A stretch of DNA of 64,000 nt from Pisaster brevispinus (taxonomy: Eukaryota; Echinodermata; Asteroidea; Forcipulatida; Asteriidae). The DNA is taken from contig JAMKCF010000076.1 in assembly GCA_023634235.1 (NCBI GenBank), positions 372,001-436,000 of the forward strand. The letters run 5' to 3'. Every line of letters starts with the position of its first letter. The stretch's first letter is position 1. A model generated the notes under the pieces. The model searched no databases, was not told where the DNA came from, and was given only the letters and a program-made list of their open reading frames with translations. Below are positions 1 to 10,275 of this stretch, in pieces. The position numbers and the translations under genes are program-made.

Positions 1-248
1 AGAAAAGGTCTTCAGGGAAGTCTAGTCTAGAACGCTGCACCGTCAAATTGCACTTTTGTTTTCGACCCCAAAATTCAAAATGGCGACAGGGTACTACCTG
101 TCAAATATTCCCAAAAAATCGACCCCCGGTAACATTGCGATTTTCGGCGATCACTTTTTGCGGACACCTCCCCCGACGGTGCTGGTTCGAATTTGAAGGC
201 CGCAAGCATTTTATTCCATGAATTATTGAGGTTTTTTGGGCAACAAAG
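1..248 (+). repeat. Partial monomer at left edge
   Basis: This fragment matches 1883-2130, which is 1882 bp downstream. The shared variants are CCCAAAAAATCGACC near 112 and CCGCAAGCATT near 200. It is therefore the end of a preceding F-type monomer leading into the A-type monomer at 249, so the six-monomer higher-order repeat continued left of the window. It has one private change, AACATTGCG for AACATGGCG near 131. Confidence 0.9.
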
Positions 249-2130
249 ATGGCGTCACTTTTTGGTAGAAAGCTCCTAATTGCCCAGGTTTTGGGATTTG
301 GCCATGTCCCCACACAGAACAGGTCTTCAGGGAAGTCTAGTCTAGAACGCTGTACCGTCAAATCGCACTTTTGTTTTCGACCTCAAAAATCAAAATGGCG
401 ACAGGGTACTACCTGTCAAATATTCCCAAAATTCGACCCCCGGTAACATGGCGATTTTCGGCGATCACTTTTTGCGGACACCTCCCCCGACGGTGCTGGT
501 TCGAATTTGATGGCCGCAACCATTTTATTCCATGAATTATTGAGGTTTTTTGGGCAAGAAAGATGGCGTCACTTTTTGGTAGAAAGCTCCAAATTGCCCA
601 GGTTTTGGGATTTGGCCATGTCCCCACACAGAAAAGGTCTTCAGGGAAGTATAGTCTAGAACGCTGCACCGTCAAATCGCACTTTTGTTTTCGACCCCAA
701 AAATCAAAATGGCGACAGGGTACTACCTGTCAAATATTCCCAAAATTCGACCCCCGGTAACATGGCGATTTTCGGCGATCACCTTTTGCGGACACCTTCC
801 AGTGGTGCTGGTTCGAATTTGAAGGCCGCAACCATTTTATTCCATGAATTATTGAGGTTTTTGGGCAACAAAGATGGCGTCACTTTTTGGTGGAAAGCTC
901 TTTATTGTCCAGGTTTTAGGATTTGGCCATGTCCCCACACAGAAAAGGTCTTCAGGGAAGTCTAGTCTAGAACGCTGCACCGTCAAATCGCACTTTTGTT
1001 TTCGACCCCAAAAATCAAAATGGCGACAGGGTACTACCTGTCAAATATTCCCCAAATTCGACCCCCGGTAACATGGCGATTTTCGGCGATCACTTTTTGC
1101 GGACATCTCCCCCGACGCTGCTGGTTCGAATTTGAAGGCCGCAACCATTTTATTCCATGAATTATTGAGGTTTTTTGGGCAACAAAGATGGCGTCACTTT
1201 TTGGTAGAAAGCTCCTAATTGCCCAGGTTTTGGGATTTGGCCATGTCCCCACACAGAAAAGGTCTTCAGGGAAGTCTAGTCTAGAACGCTGCACCGTCAA
1301 ATCGCACTTTTGTTTTCGACCCCAAAAACCAAAATGGCGACAGGGTACTACCTGTCAAATATTCCCAAAATTCGACCCCCGGTAACATGGCGATTTTCGG
1401 CGATCACTTTTTGCGGACACCTCCCCCGACAGTGCTGGTTCGAATTTGAAGGCCGCAACCATTTTATTCCATGAATTATTGAGGTTTTTTGGGCAACAAA
1501 GATGGCGTCACTTTTTGGTGGAAAGCTCCTAATTGTCCAGGTTTTAGGATTTGGCCTTGTCCCCACACAGAAAAGGTCTTCAGGGAAGTCTAGTCTAGAA
1601 CGCTGCACCGTCAAATCGCCCTTTTGTTTTCGACCCCAAAAATCAAAATGGCGACAGGGTACTACCTGTCAAATATTCCCAAAATTCGACCCCCGGTAAC
1701 ATGGCGATTTTCGGCGATCACTTTTTGCGGACACCTCTTCCGACGGTGCTGGTTCGAATTTGAAGGCCGCAACCATTTTATTCCATGAATTATTGAGGTT
1801 TTTGGGGCCACAAAGATGGCGTCACTTTTTGCTAGAAAGCTCCTAATTGCCCAGGTTTTGGGATTTGGCCATGTCCCCACACAGAAAAGGTCTTCAGGGA
1901 AGTCTAGTCTAGAACGCTGCACCGTCAAATCGCACTTTTGTTTTCGACCCCAAAATTCAAAATGGCGACAGGGTACTACCTGTCAAATATTCCCAAAAAA
2001 TCGACCCCCGGTAACATGGCGATTTTCGGCGATCACTTTTTGCGGACACCTCCCCCGACGGTGCTGGTTCGAATTTGAAGGCCGCAAGCATTTTATTCCA
2101 TGAATTATTGAGGTTTTTTGGGCAACAAAG
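249..2130 (+). repeat. Six-monomer higher-order repeat, copy 1 (1882 bp, A-B-C-D-E-F)
   Basis: Six distinguishable monomers start at 249 (A), 563 (B), 874 (C), 1188 (D), 1502 (E) and 1816 (F). Markers: A has CTGTACCGTC; B has AGCTCCAAATTG and AAGTATAGTC; the B-to-C junction has ACACCTTCCAGTGGTG, a 3-bp shorter version of ACACCTCCCCCGACGGTG, making that spacing 311; D has CCCCAAAAACC; E has TTGTCCAGG, GGCCTTGTCC and CGCCCTTTTG; F has GGGGCCACAAAG before it and TTTTTGCTAG. Total length is 6x314 minus 3 plus 1. The same order and markers return 1882 bp downstream. The letters are mine. Confidence 0.92.
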
Positions 2131-4011
2131 ATGGCGTCACTTTTTGGTAGAAAGCTCCTAATTGCCCAGGTTTTGGGAGTTGGCCATGTCCCCACACAGA
2201 AAAGGTCTTCAGGGAAGTCTAGTCTAGAACGCTGTACCGTCAAATCGCACTTTTGTTTTCGACCTCAAAAATCAAAATGGCGACAGGGTACTACCTGTCA
2301 AATATTCCCAAAATTCGACCCCCGGTAACATGGCGATTTTCGGCCATCACTTTTCGCGGACACCTCCCCCGACGGTGCTGGTTCGAATTTGATGGCCGCA
2401 ACCATTTTATTCCATGAATTATTGAGGTTTTTTGGGCAAGAAAGATGGCGTCACTTTTTGGTAGAAAGCTCCAAATTGCCCAGGTTTTGGGATTTGGCCA
2501 TGTCCCCACACAGAAAAGGTCTTCAGGGAAGTATAGTCTAGAACGCTGCACCGTCAAATCGCACTTTTGTTTTCGACCCCAAAAATCAAAATGGCGACAG
2601 GGTACTACCTGTCAAATATTCCCAAAATTCGACCCCCGGTAACATGGCGATTTTCGGCGATCACCTTTTGCGGACACCTTCCAGTGGTGCTGGTTCGAAT
2701 TTGAAGGCCGCAACCATTTTATTCCATGAATTATTGAGGTTTTTGGGCAACAAAGATGGCGTCACTTTTTGGTGGAAAGCTCCTTATTGTCCAGGTTTTA
2801 GGATTTGGCCATGTCCCCACACAGAAAAGGTCTTCAGGGAAGTCTAGTCTAGAACGCTGCACCGTCAAATCGCACTTTTGTTTTCGACCCCAAAAATCAA
2901 AATGGCGACAGGGTACTACCTGTCAAATATTCCCCAAATTCGACCCCCGGTAACATGGCGATTTTCGGCGATCACTTTTTGCGGACATCTCCCCCGACGC
3001 TGCTGGTTCGAATTTGAAGGCCGCAACCATTTTATTCCATGAATTATTGAGGTTTTTTGGGCAACAAAGATGGCGTCACTTTTTGGTAGAAAGCTCCTAA
3101 TTGCCCAGGTTTTGGGATTTGGCCATGTCCCCACACAGAAAAGGTCTTCAGGGAAGTCTAGTCTAGAACGCTGCACCGTCAAATCGCACTTTTGTTTTCG
3201 ACCCCAAAAACCAAAATGGCGACAGGGTACTACCTGTCAAATATTCCCAAAATTCGACCCCCGGTAACATGGCGATTTTCGGCGATCACTTTTCGCGGAC
3301 ACCTCCCCCGACAGTGCTGGTTCGAATTTGAAGGCCGCAACCATTTTATTCCATGAATTATTGAGGTTTTTTGGGCAACAAAGATGGCGTCACTTTTTGG
3401 TGGAAAGCTCCTAATTGTCCAGGTTTTAGGATTTGGCCTTGTCCCCACACAGAAAAGGTCTTCAGGGAAGTCTAGTCTAGAACGCTGCACCGTCAAATCG
3501 CCCTTTTGTTTTCGACCCCAAAAATCAAAATGGCGACAGGGTACTACCTGTCAAATATTCCCAAAATTCGACCCCCGGTAACATGGCGATTTTCGGCGAT
3601 CACTTTTTGTGGACACCTCCCCCGACGGTGCTGGTTCGAATTTGAAGGCCGCAACCATTTTATTCCATGAATTATTGAGATTTTTTGGGCAACAAAGATG
3701 GCGTCGCTTTTTAGTAGAAAGCTCCTAATTGCCCAGGTTTTGGGATTTGGCCATGTCCCCACACAGAAAAGGTCTTCAGGGAAGTCTAGTCTAGAACGCT
3801 GCACCGTCAAATCGCACTTTTGTTTTCGACCCCAAAATTCAAAATGGCGACAGGGTACTACCTGTCAAATATTCCCAAAAATCGACCCCCGGTAACATGG
3901 CGATTTTCGGCGATCACTTTTTGCGGACACCTCCCCCGACGGTGCTGGTTCGAATTTGAAGGCCGCAACCATTTTATTCCATGAATTATTGAGGTTTTTT
4001 GGGCCACAAAG
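2131..4011 (+). repeat. Six-monomer higher-order repeat, copy 2
   Basis: A, B, C, D and E start at 2131, 2445, 2756, 3070 and 3384 with the same markers as copy 1 at an offset of 1882 bp. The sixth monomer (3698) differs, with TTTTTAGTAGAAAG and TTGAGATTTTTTGGG, and leads into an expanded run of F-like monomers rather than a new A. Copy 2 also has patches absent from copy 1: CGGCCATCACTTTTCGCGG at about 2341-2359 and CTTTTCGCGG near 3290. CTTTTCGCGG is otherwise typical of the right subfamily, which suggests local conversion. Confidence 0.88.
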
Positions 4012-6828
4012 ATGGCGTCACTTTTTGCTAGAAAGCTCCTAATTGCCCAGGTTTTGGGATTTGGCCTTGTCCCCACACAGAAAAGGTCTTCAGGGAAGTC
4101 TAGTCTAGAACGCTGCACCGTCAAATCGCACTTTTGTTTTCGACCCCAAAATTCAAAATGGCGACAGGGTACTACCTGTCAAATACTCCCAAAATTCGAC
4201 CCCCGGTAACATGGCGATTTTCGGCGATCACTTTTTGCGGCACCTCCCCCGACGGTGCTGGTTCGAATTCGAAGGCCGCAACCATTTTATTCCATGAATT
4301 ATTGAGGTTTTTGGGGCCACAAAAATGGCGTCACTTTTTGCTAGAAAGCTCCTAATTGCCCAGGTTTTGGGATTTGGCCATGTCCCCACACAGAAAAGGT
4401 CTTCAGGGAAGTCTACTCTAGAACGCTGCACCGTCAAATCGCACTTTTGTTTTCGACCCCAAAATTCAAAATGGCGAGAGGATACTACCTGTCAAATATT
4501 CCCAAAACTCGACCCCCGGTAACATGGCGATTTTCGGCGATCACTTTTTGCGGACACCTCCCCCGACGGTGCTGGTTCGAATTTGAAGGCCGCAACCATT
4601 TTATTCCATGAATTATTGAGGTTTTTGGGGCCACAAAAATGGCGTCACTTTTTGCTAGAAAGCTCCTAATTGCCCAGGTTTTGGGATTTAGCCATGTCCC
4701 CACACAGAAAAGGTCTTCAGGGAAGTCTAGTCTAGAACGCTGCACCGTCAAATCGCACTTTTGTTTTCGACCCCAAAATTCAAAATGGCGACAGGATACT
4801 ACCTGTCAAATATTCCCAAAACTCGACCCCCGGTAACATGGCGATTTTCGGCGATCACTTTTTGCGGACACCTCCCCCGACGGTGCTGGTTCGAATTTGA
4901 AGGCCGCAACCATTTTATTCCATGAATTATTGAGGTTTTTGGCGCCACAAAGATGGCGTCACTTTTTGCTAGAAAGCTCCTAATTGCCCAGGTTTTGGGA
5001 TTTAGCCATGTCCCCACACAGAAAAGGTCTTCAGGGAAGTCTAGTCTAGAACGCTGCACCGTCAAATCGCACTTTTGTTTTCGACCCCAAAATTCAAAAT
5101 GGCGACAGGGTACTACCTGTCAAATATTCCCAAAATTCGACCCCCGGTAACATGGCGATTTTCGGCGATCACTTTTTGCGGACACCTCTTCCGACGGTGC
5201 TGGTTCGAATTTGAAGGCCGCAACCATTTTATTCCATGAATTATTGAGGTTTTTGGGGCCACAAAGATGGCGTCACTTTTTGCTAGAAAGCTCCTAATTG
5301 CCCAGGTTTTGGGATTTGGCCATGTCCCCACACAGAAAAGGTCTTCAGGGAAGTCTAGGCTAGAACGCTGCACCGTCAAATCGCACTTTTGTTTTCGACC
5401 CCAAAATTCAAAATGGCGACAGGGTACTACCTGTCAAATATTCCCAAAAATCGACCCCCGGTAACATGGCGATTTTCGGCGATCACTTTTTGCGGACACC
5501 TCCCCCGACGGTGCTGGTTCGAATTTGAAGGCCGCAACCATTTTATTCCATAAATTATTGAGGTTTTTTGGGCCACAAAGATGGCGTCACTTTTTGCTAG
5601 AAAGCTCCTAATTACCGAGGTTTTGGGATTTGGCCTTGTCCCCACACAGAAAAGGTCTTCAGGGAAGTCTAGTCTAGAACGCTGCACCGTCAAATCGCAC
5701 TTTTGTTTTTGACCCCAAAATTCAAAATGGCGACAGGGTACTACCTGTCAAATACTCCCAAAATTCGACCCCCGGTAACATGGCGATTTTCGGCGATCAC
5801 TTTTTGCGGACACCTCCCCCGACGGTGCTGGTTCGAATTCGAAGGCCGCAACCATTTTATTCCATGAATTATTGAGGTTTTTGGGGCCACAAAAATGGCG
5901 TCACTTTTTGCTAGAAAGCTCCTAATTGCCCAGGTTTTGGGATTTGGCCATGTCCCCACACAGAAAAGGTCTTCAGGGAAGTCTAGTCTAGAACGCTGCA
6001 CCGTCAAATCGCACTTTTGTTTTCGACGCCAAAATTCAAAATGGCGACAGGATACTACCTGTCAAATATTCCCAAAACTCGACCCCCGGTAACATGGCGA
6101 TTTTCGGCGATCACTTTTTGCGGACACCTCCCCCGACGGTGCTGGTTCGAATTTGAAGGCCGCAACCATTTTATTCCATGAATTATTGAGGTTTTTGGGG
6201 CCACAAAAATGGCGTCACTTTTTGCTAGAAAGCTCCTAATTGCCCAGGTTTTGGGATTTAGCCATGTCCCCACACAGAAAAGGTCTTCAGGGAAGTCTAG
6301 TCTAGAACGCTGCACCGTCAAATCGCACTTTTGTTTTCGACCCCAAAATTCAAAATGGCGACAGGATACTACCTGTCAAATATTCCCAAAACTCGACCCC
6401 CGGTAACATGGCGATTTTCGGCGATCACTTTTTGCGGACACCTCCCCCGACGGTGCTGGTTCGAATTTGAAGGCCGCAACCATTTTATTCCATGAATTAT
6501 TGAGGTTTTTTGGGGCCACAAAGATGGCGTCACTTTTTGCTAGAAAGCTCCTAATTGCCCAGGTTTTGGGATTTGGCCATGTCCCCACACAGAAAAGGTC
6601 TTCAGGGAAGTCTAGTCTAGAACGCTGCACCGTCAAATCGCACTTTTGTTTTCGACCCCAAAATTCAAAATGGCGACCTGTCAAATATTCCCAAAAAATC
6701 GACCCCCGGTAACATGGCGATTTTCGGCGATCACTTTTTGCGGACACCTCCCCCGACGGTGCTGGTTCGAATTTGAAGGCCGCAAGCATTTTATTCCATG
6801 AATTATTGAGGTTTTTTGGGCAACAAAG
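3698..6828 (+). repeat. Expanded F-type monomers with five-monomer (1569-bp) duplication
   Basis: Starts are 3698, 4012, 4325, 4639, 4953, 5267, 5581, 5895, 6209 and 6524. Nearly all carry GGCCACAAA(G/A) and TTTTTGCTAG. Rare markers repeat at an offset of 1569-1570 bp: CCCAAAAATCGACC (about 3875 and 5444), CAAATACTCCC (about 4179 and 5749), GGTTCGAATTCG (about 4260 and 5831), CCACAAAAATGG (about 4317 and 5887) and GGGATTTAGCC (about 4683 and 6253). This is a duplication of five monomers. Relative to copies 1 and 2 of the six-monomer unit, nine extra monomers lie between E at 3384 and the next A at 6829. The spacing 4012-4325 is 313 (GCGGCACC). The last monomer (6524) carries a 10-bp deletion. 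Confidence 0.87.
6668..6684 (+). repeat. 10-bp deletion within the inverted-repeat segment
   Basis: The sequence reads ATGGCGACCTGTC instead of ATGGCGACAGGGTACTACCTGTC. Ten bases, AGGGTACTAC, are missing between two AC dinucleotides. With one extra A just downstream, the spacing 6524-6829 becomes 305. The same deletion occurs near 50332 in a monomer of the other subfamily. Confidence 0.93.
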
Positions 6829-9020
6829 ATGGCGTCACTTTTTGGTAGAAAGCTCCTAATTGCCCAGGTTTTGGGATTTGGCCATGTCCCCACACAGAAA
6901 AGGTCTTCAGGGAAGTCTAGTCTAGAACGCTGTATCGTCAAATCGCACTTTTGTTTTCGACCTCAAAAATCAAAATGGCGACAGGGTACTACCTGTCAAA
7001 TATTCCCAAAATTCGACCCCCGGTAACATGGCGATTTTCGGCGATCACTTTTTGCGGACACCTCCCCCGACGGTGCTGGTTCGAATTTGATGGCCGCAAC
7101 CATTTTATTCCATGAATTATTGAGGTTTTTTGGGCAAGAAAGATGGCGTCACTTTTTGGTAGAAAGCTCCAAATTGCCCAGGTTTTGGGATTTGGCCATG
7201 TCCCCACACAGAAAAGGTCTTCAGGGAAGTATAGTCTAGAACGCTGCACCGTCAAATCGCACTTTTGTTTTCGACCCCAAAAATCAAAATGGCGACAGGG
7301 TACTACCTGTCAAATATTCCCAAAATTCGACCCCCGGTAACATGGCGATTTTCGGCGATCACCTTTTGCGGACACCTTCCAGTGGTGCTGGTTCGAATTT
7401 GAAGGCCGCAACCATTTTATTCCATGAATTATTGAGGTTTTTGGGCAACAAAGATGGCGTCACTTTTTGGTGGAAAGCTCCTTATTGTCCAGGTTTTAGG
7501 ATTTGGCCATGTCCCCACACAGAAAAGGTCTTCAGGGAAGTCTAGTCTAGAACGCTGCACCGTCAAATCGCACTTTTGTTTTCGACCCCAAAAATCAAAA
7601 TGGCGACAGGGTACTACCTGTCAAATATTCCCCAAATTCGACCCCCGGTAACATGGCGATTTTCGGCGATCACTTTTTGCGGACATCTCCCCCGACGCTG
7701 CTGGTTCGAATTTGAAGGCCGCAACCATTTTATTCCATGAATTATTGAGGTTTTTTGGGCAACAAAGATGGCGTCACTTTTTGGTAGAAAGCTCCTAATT
7801 GCCCAGGTTTTGGGATTTGGCCATGTCCCCACACAGAAAAGGTCTTCAGGGAAGTCTAGTCTAGAACGCTGCACCGTCAAATCGCACTTTTGTTTTCGAC
7901 CCCAAAAACCAAAATCGCGACAGGGTACTACCTGTCAAATATTCCCAAAATTCGACCCCCGGTAACATGGCGATTTTCGGCGATCACTTTTTGCGGACAC
8001 CTCCCCCGACAGTGCTGGTTCGAATTTGAAGGCCGCAACCATTTTATTCCATGAATTATTGAGGTTTTTTGGGCAACAAAGATGGCGTCACTTTTTGGTG
8101 GAAAGCTCCAAATTGCCCAGGTTTTGGGATTTGGCCATGTCCCCACACAGAAAAGGTCTTCAGGGAAGTCTAGACTAGAACGCTGCACCGTCAAATCGCA
8201 CTTTTGTTTTCGACCCCAAAAATCAAAATGGCGACAGGGTACTACCTGTCAAATATTCCCAAAATTCGACCCCCGGTAACATGGCGATTTTCGGCGATCA
8301 CCTTTTGCGGACACCTTCCAGTGGTGCTGGTTCGAATTTGAAGGCCGCAACCATTTTATTCCATGAATTATTGAGGTTTTTGGGCAACAAAGATGGCGTC
8401 ACTTTTTGGTGGAAAGCTCCTTATTGTCCAGGTTTTAGGATTTGGCCATGTCCCCACACAGAAAAGGTCTTCAGGGAAGTCTAGTCTAGAACGCTGCACC
8501 GTCAAATCGCACTTTTGTTTTCGACCCCAAAAATCAAAATGGCGACAGGGTACTACCTGTCAAATATTCCCCAAATTCGACCCCCGGTAACATGGCGATT
8601 TTCGGCGATCACTTTTTGCGGACATCTCCCCCGACGCTGCTGGTTCGAATTTGAAGGCCGCAACCATTTTATTCCATGAATTATTGAGGTTTTTTGGGCA
8701 ACAAAGATGGCGTCACTTTTTGGTAGAAAGCTCCTAATTGCCCAGGTTTTGGGATTTGGCCATGTCCCCACACAGAAAAGGTCTTCAGGGAAGTCTAGTC
8801 TAGAACGCTGCACCGTCAAATCGCACTTTTGTTTTCGACCCCAAAAACCAAAATGGCGACAGGGTACTACCTGTCAAATATTCCCAAAATTCGACCCCCG
8901 GTAACATGGCGATTTTCGGCGATCACTTTTTGCGGACACCTCCCCCGACAGTGCTGGTTCGAATTTGAAGGCCGCAACCATTTTATTCCATGAATTATTG
9001 AGGTTTTTTGGGCAACAAAG
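6829..9020 (+). repeat. Higher-order repeat copy 3, with repeated B-C-D block
   Basis: A, B, C and D start at 6829, 7143, 7454 and 7768 with the expected markers. The next monomer, 8082, is a hybrid: it begins like E (GGGCAACAAAG, TTTTTGGTGGAAAG) and continues like B (CTCCAAATTGCCCAGGTTTT). It is followed by C (8393) and D (8707) again, so the C marker ACACCTTCCAGTGG appears twice, 939 bp apart (near 7371 and 8310). This is what unequal crossing-over between an E and a B monomer would produce. D at 7768 has the private change AAAATCGCGACAGG. Confidence 0.88.
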
Positions 9021-10275
9021 ATGGCGTCACTTTTTGGTAGAAAGCTCCTAATTGTCCAGGTTTTAGGATTTGGCCTTGTCCCCACACAGAAAAGGTCTTC
9101 AGGGAAGTCTAGTCTAGAATGCTGCACCGTCAAATCGCACTTTTGTTTTCGACCCCAAAATTCAAAATGGCGACAGGGTACTACCTGTCAAATATTCCAA
9201 AAATTCGAGCCCCGGTAACATGGCGATTTTCGGCGATCACTTTTTGCCGACACCTCCCCCGACGGTGCTGGTTCAATTTGAAGGCCGCAAGCATTTTATT
9301 CCATGAATTATTGAGGTTTTTTGGGCAACAAAGATGGCGTCACTTTTTGGTAGAAAGCTCCTAATTGCCCAGGTTTTGTGATTTGGCCATGTCCCCACAC
9401 AGAAAAGGTCTTCAGGGAAGTCTAGTCTAGAATGCTGCACCGTCAAATCGCACTTTTGTTTTCGACCCCAAAATTCAAAATGGCGACAGGGTACTACCTG
9501 TCAAATATTCCCAAAATTCGAGCCCCGGTAACATGGCGATTTTCGGCGATCACTTTTTGCCGACACCTCCCCCGACGGTGCTGGTTCGAATTTGAAGGCC
9601 GCAAGCATTTTATTCCATGAATTATTGAGGTTTTTTGGGCAACAAAGATGGCGTCACTTTTTGGTAGAAAGCTCCTAATTGCCCAGGTTTTGGGATTTGG
9701 CCATGTCCCCACACAGAAAAGGTCTTCAGGGAAGTCTAGTCTAGAATGCTGCACTGTCAAATCGCACTTTTGTTTTCGACCCCAAAATTCAAAATGGCGA
9801 CAGGGTACTACCTGTCAAATATTCCCAAAATTCGACCCCCGGTAACATGGCGATTTTCGGCGATCACTTTTTGCGGACACCTCCCCCGACGGTGCTGGTT
9901 CGAATTTGAAGGCCGCAAGCATTTTATTCCATGAATTATTGAGGTTTTTTGGGCAACAAAGATGGCGTCACTTTTTGGTAGAAAGCTCCTAATTGCCCAG
10001 GTTTTGGGATTTGGCCATGTCCCCACACAGAAAAGGTCTTCAGGGAAGTCTAGTCTAGAACGCTGCACCGTCAAATCGCACTTTTGTTTTCGACCCCAAA
10101 AATCAAAATGGCGACAGGGTACTACCTGTCAAATATTCCCAAAATTCGACCCCCGGTAACATGGCGATTTTCGGCGAACACTTTTCGCGGACACCTCCCC
10201 CGACGGTGCTGGTTGGAATTTGAAGGCCGCAACCATTTTATTCCATGAATTATTGAGGTTTTTTGGGCAAGAAAG
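9021..10275 (+). repeat. Left-subfamily monomers next to the boundary
   Basis: Starts are 9021, 9334, 9648 and 9962. The first is E-like (TTGTCCAGG, GGCCTTGTCC). The next ones share new markers: CTAGAATGCTGC (9116, 9430 and 9744 region), TTCGAGCCCCGG and TTTTTGCCGACACC in two of them, and CCGCAAGCATT. The spacing 9021-9334 is 313 because of GGTTCAATTT. The monomer 9962-10275 is a composite: its first part is left type (TTTTTGGTAG), while CTTTTCGCGG and GGTTGGAATTT near 10184 and 10212 are right type. The subfamily switch therefore lies inside it. Confidence 0.85.

Larger units (their letters stand above)
1..10180 (+). repeat. Left subfamily domain (TTCGAA type) with higher-order structure
   Basis: Monomers here carry GGTTCGAATTT and, with a few exceptions (near 2353 and 3293), CTTTTTGCGG. 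Before the phase start they carry GGGCAACAAAG, GGGCAAGAAAG or GGGGCCACAAAG according to type. Starts: 249, 563, 874, 1188, 1502, 1816, 2131, 2445, 2756, 3070, 3384, 3698, 4012, 4325, 4639, 4953, 5267, 5581, 5895, 6209, 6524, 6829, 7143, 7454, 7768, 8082, 8393, 8707, 9021, 9334, 9648, 9962. Variation between neighbours is clearly higher than on the right, and same-type monomers recur at multi-monomer spacing, which is the signature of higher-order repeats. The last left-type GGTTCGAATTT is near 9899 and the first right-type GGTTGGAATTT near 10212. Confidence 0.93.

Noticed and set aside
249..446. Recurrent 65-aa plus-strand frame beginning at ATGGCGTCAC, and an 88-aa minus-strand frame, in nearly every monomer
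   Set aside because: They overlap each other on opposite strands, recur with the repeat, and cannot continue because 314 is not a multiple of three. They show no recognisable domain, signal peptide or membrane segment. I treat them as by-products of the satellite.
4265..4272. GAATTC, TCTAGA and similar restriction words as cloning scars
   Set aside because: They are single-base variants of, or constant parts of, the monomer (GAATTC near 4265 and 5836; TCTAGA in most monomers). No vector sequence is visible.
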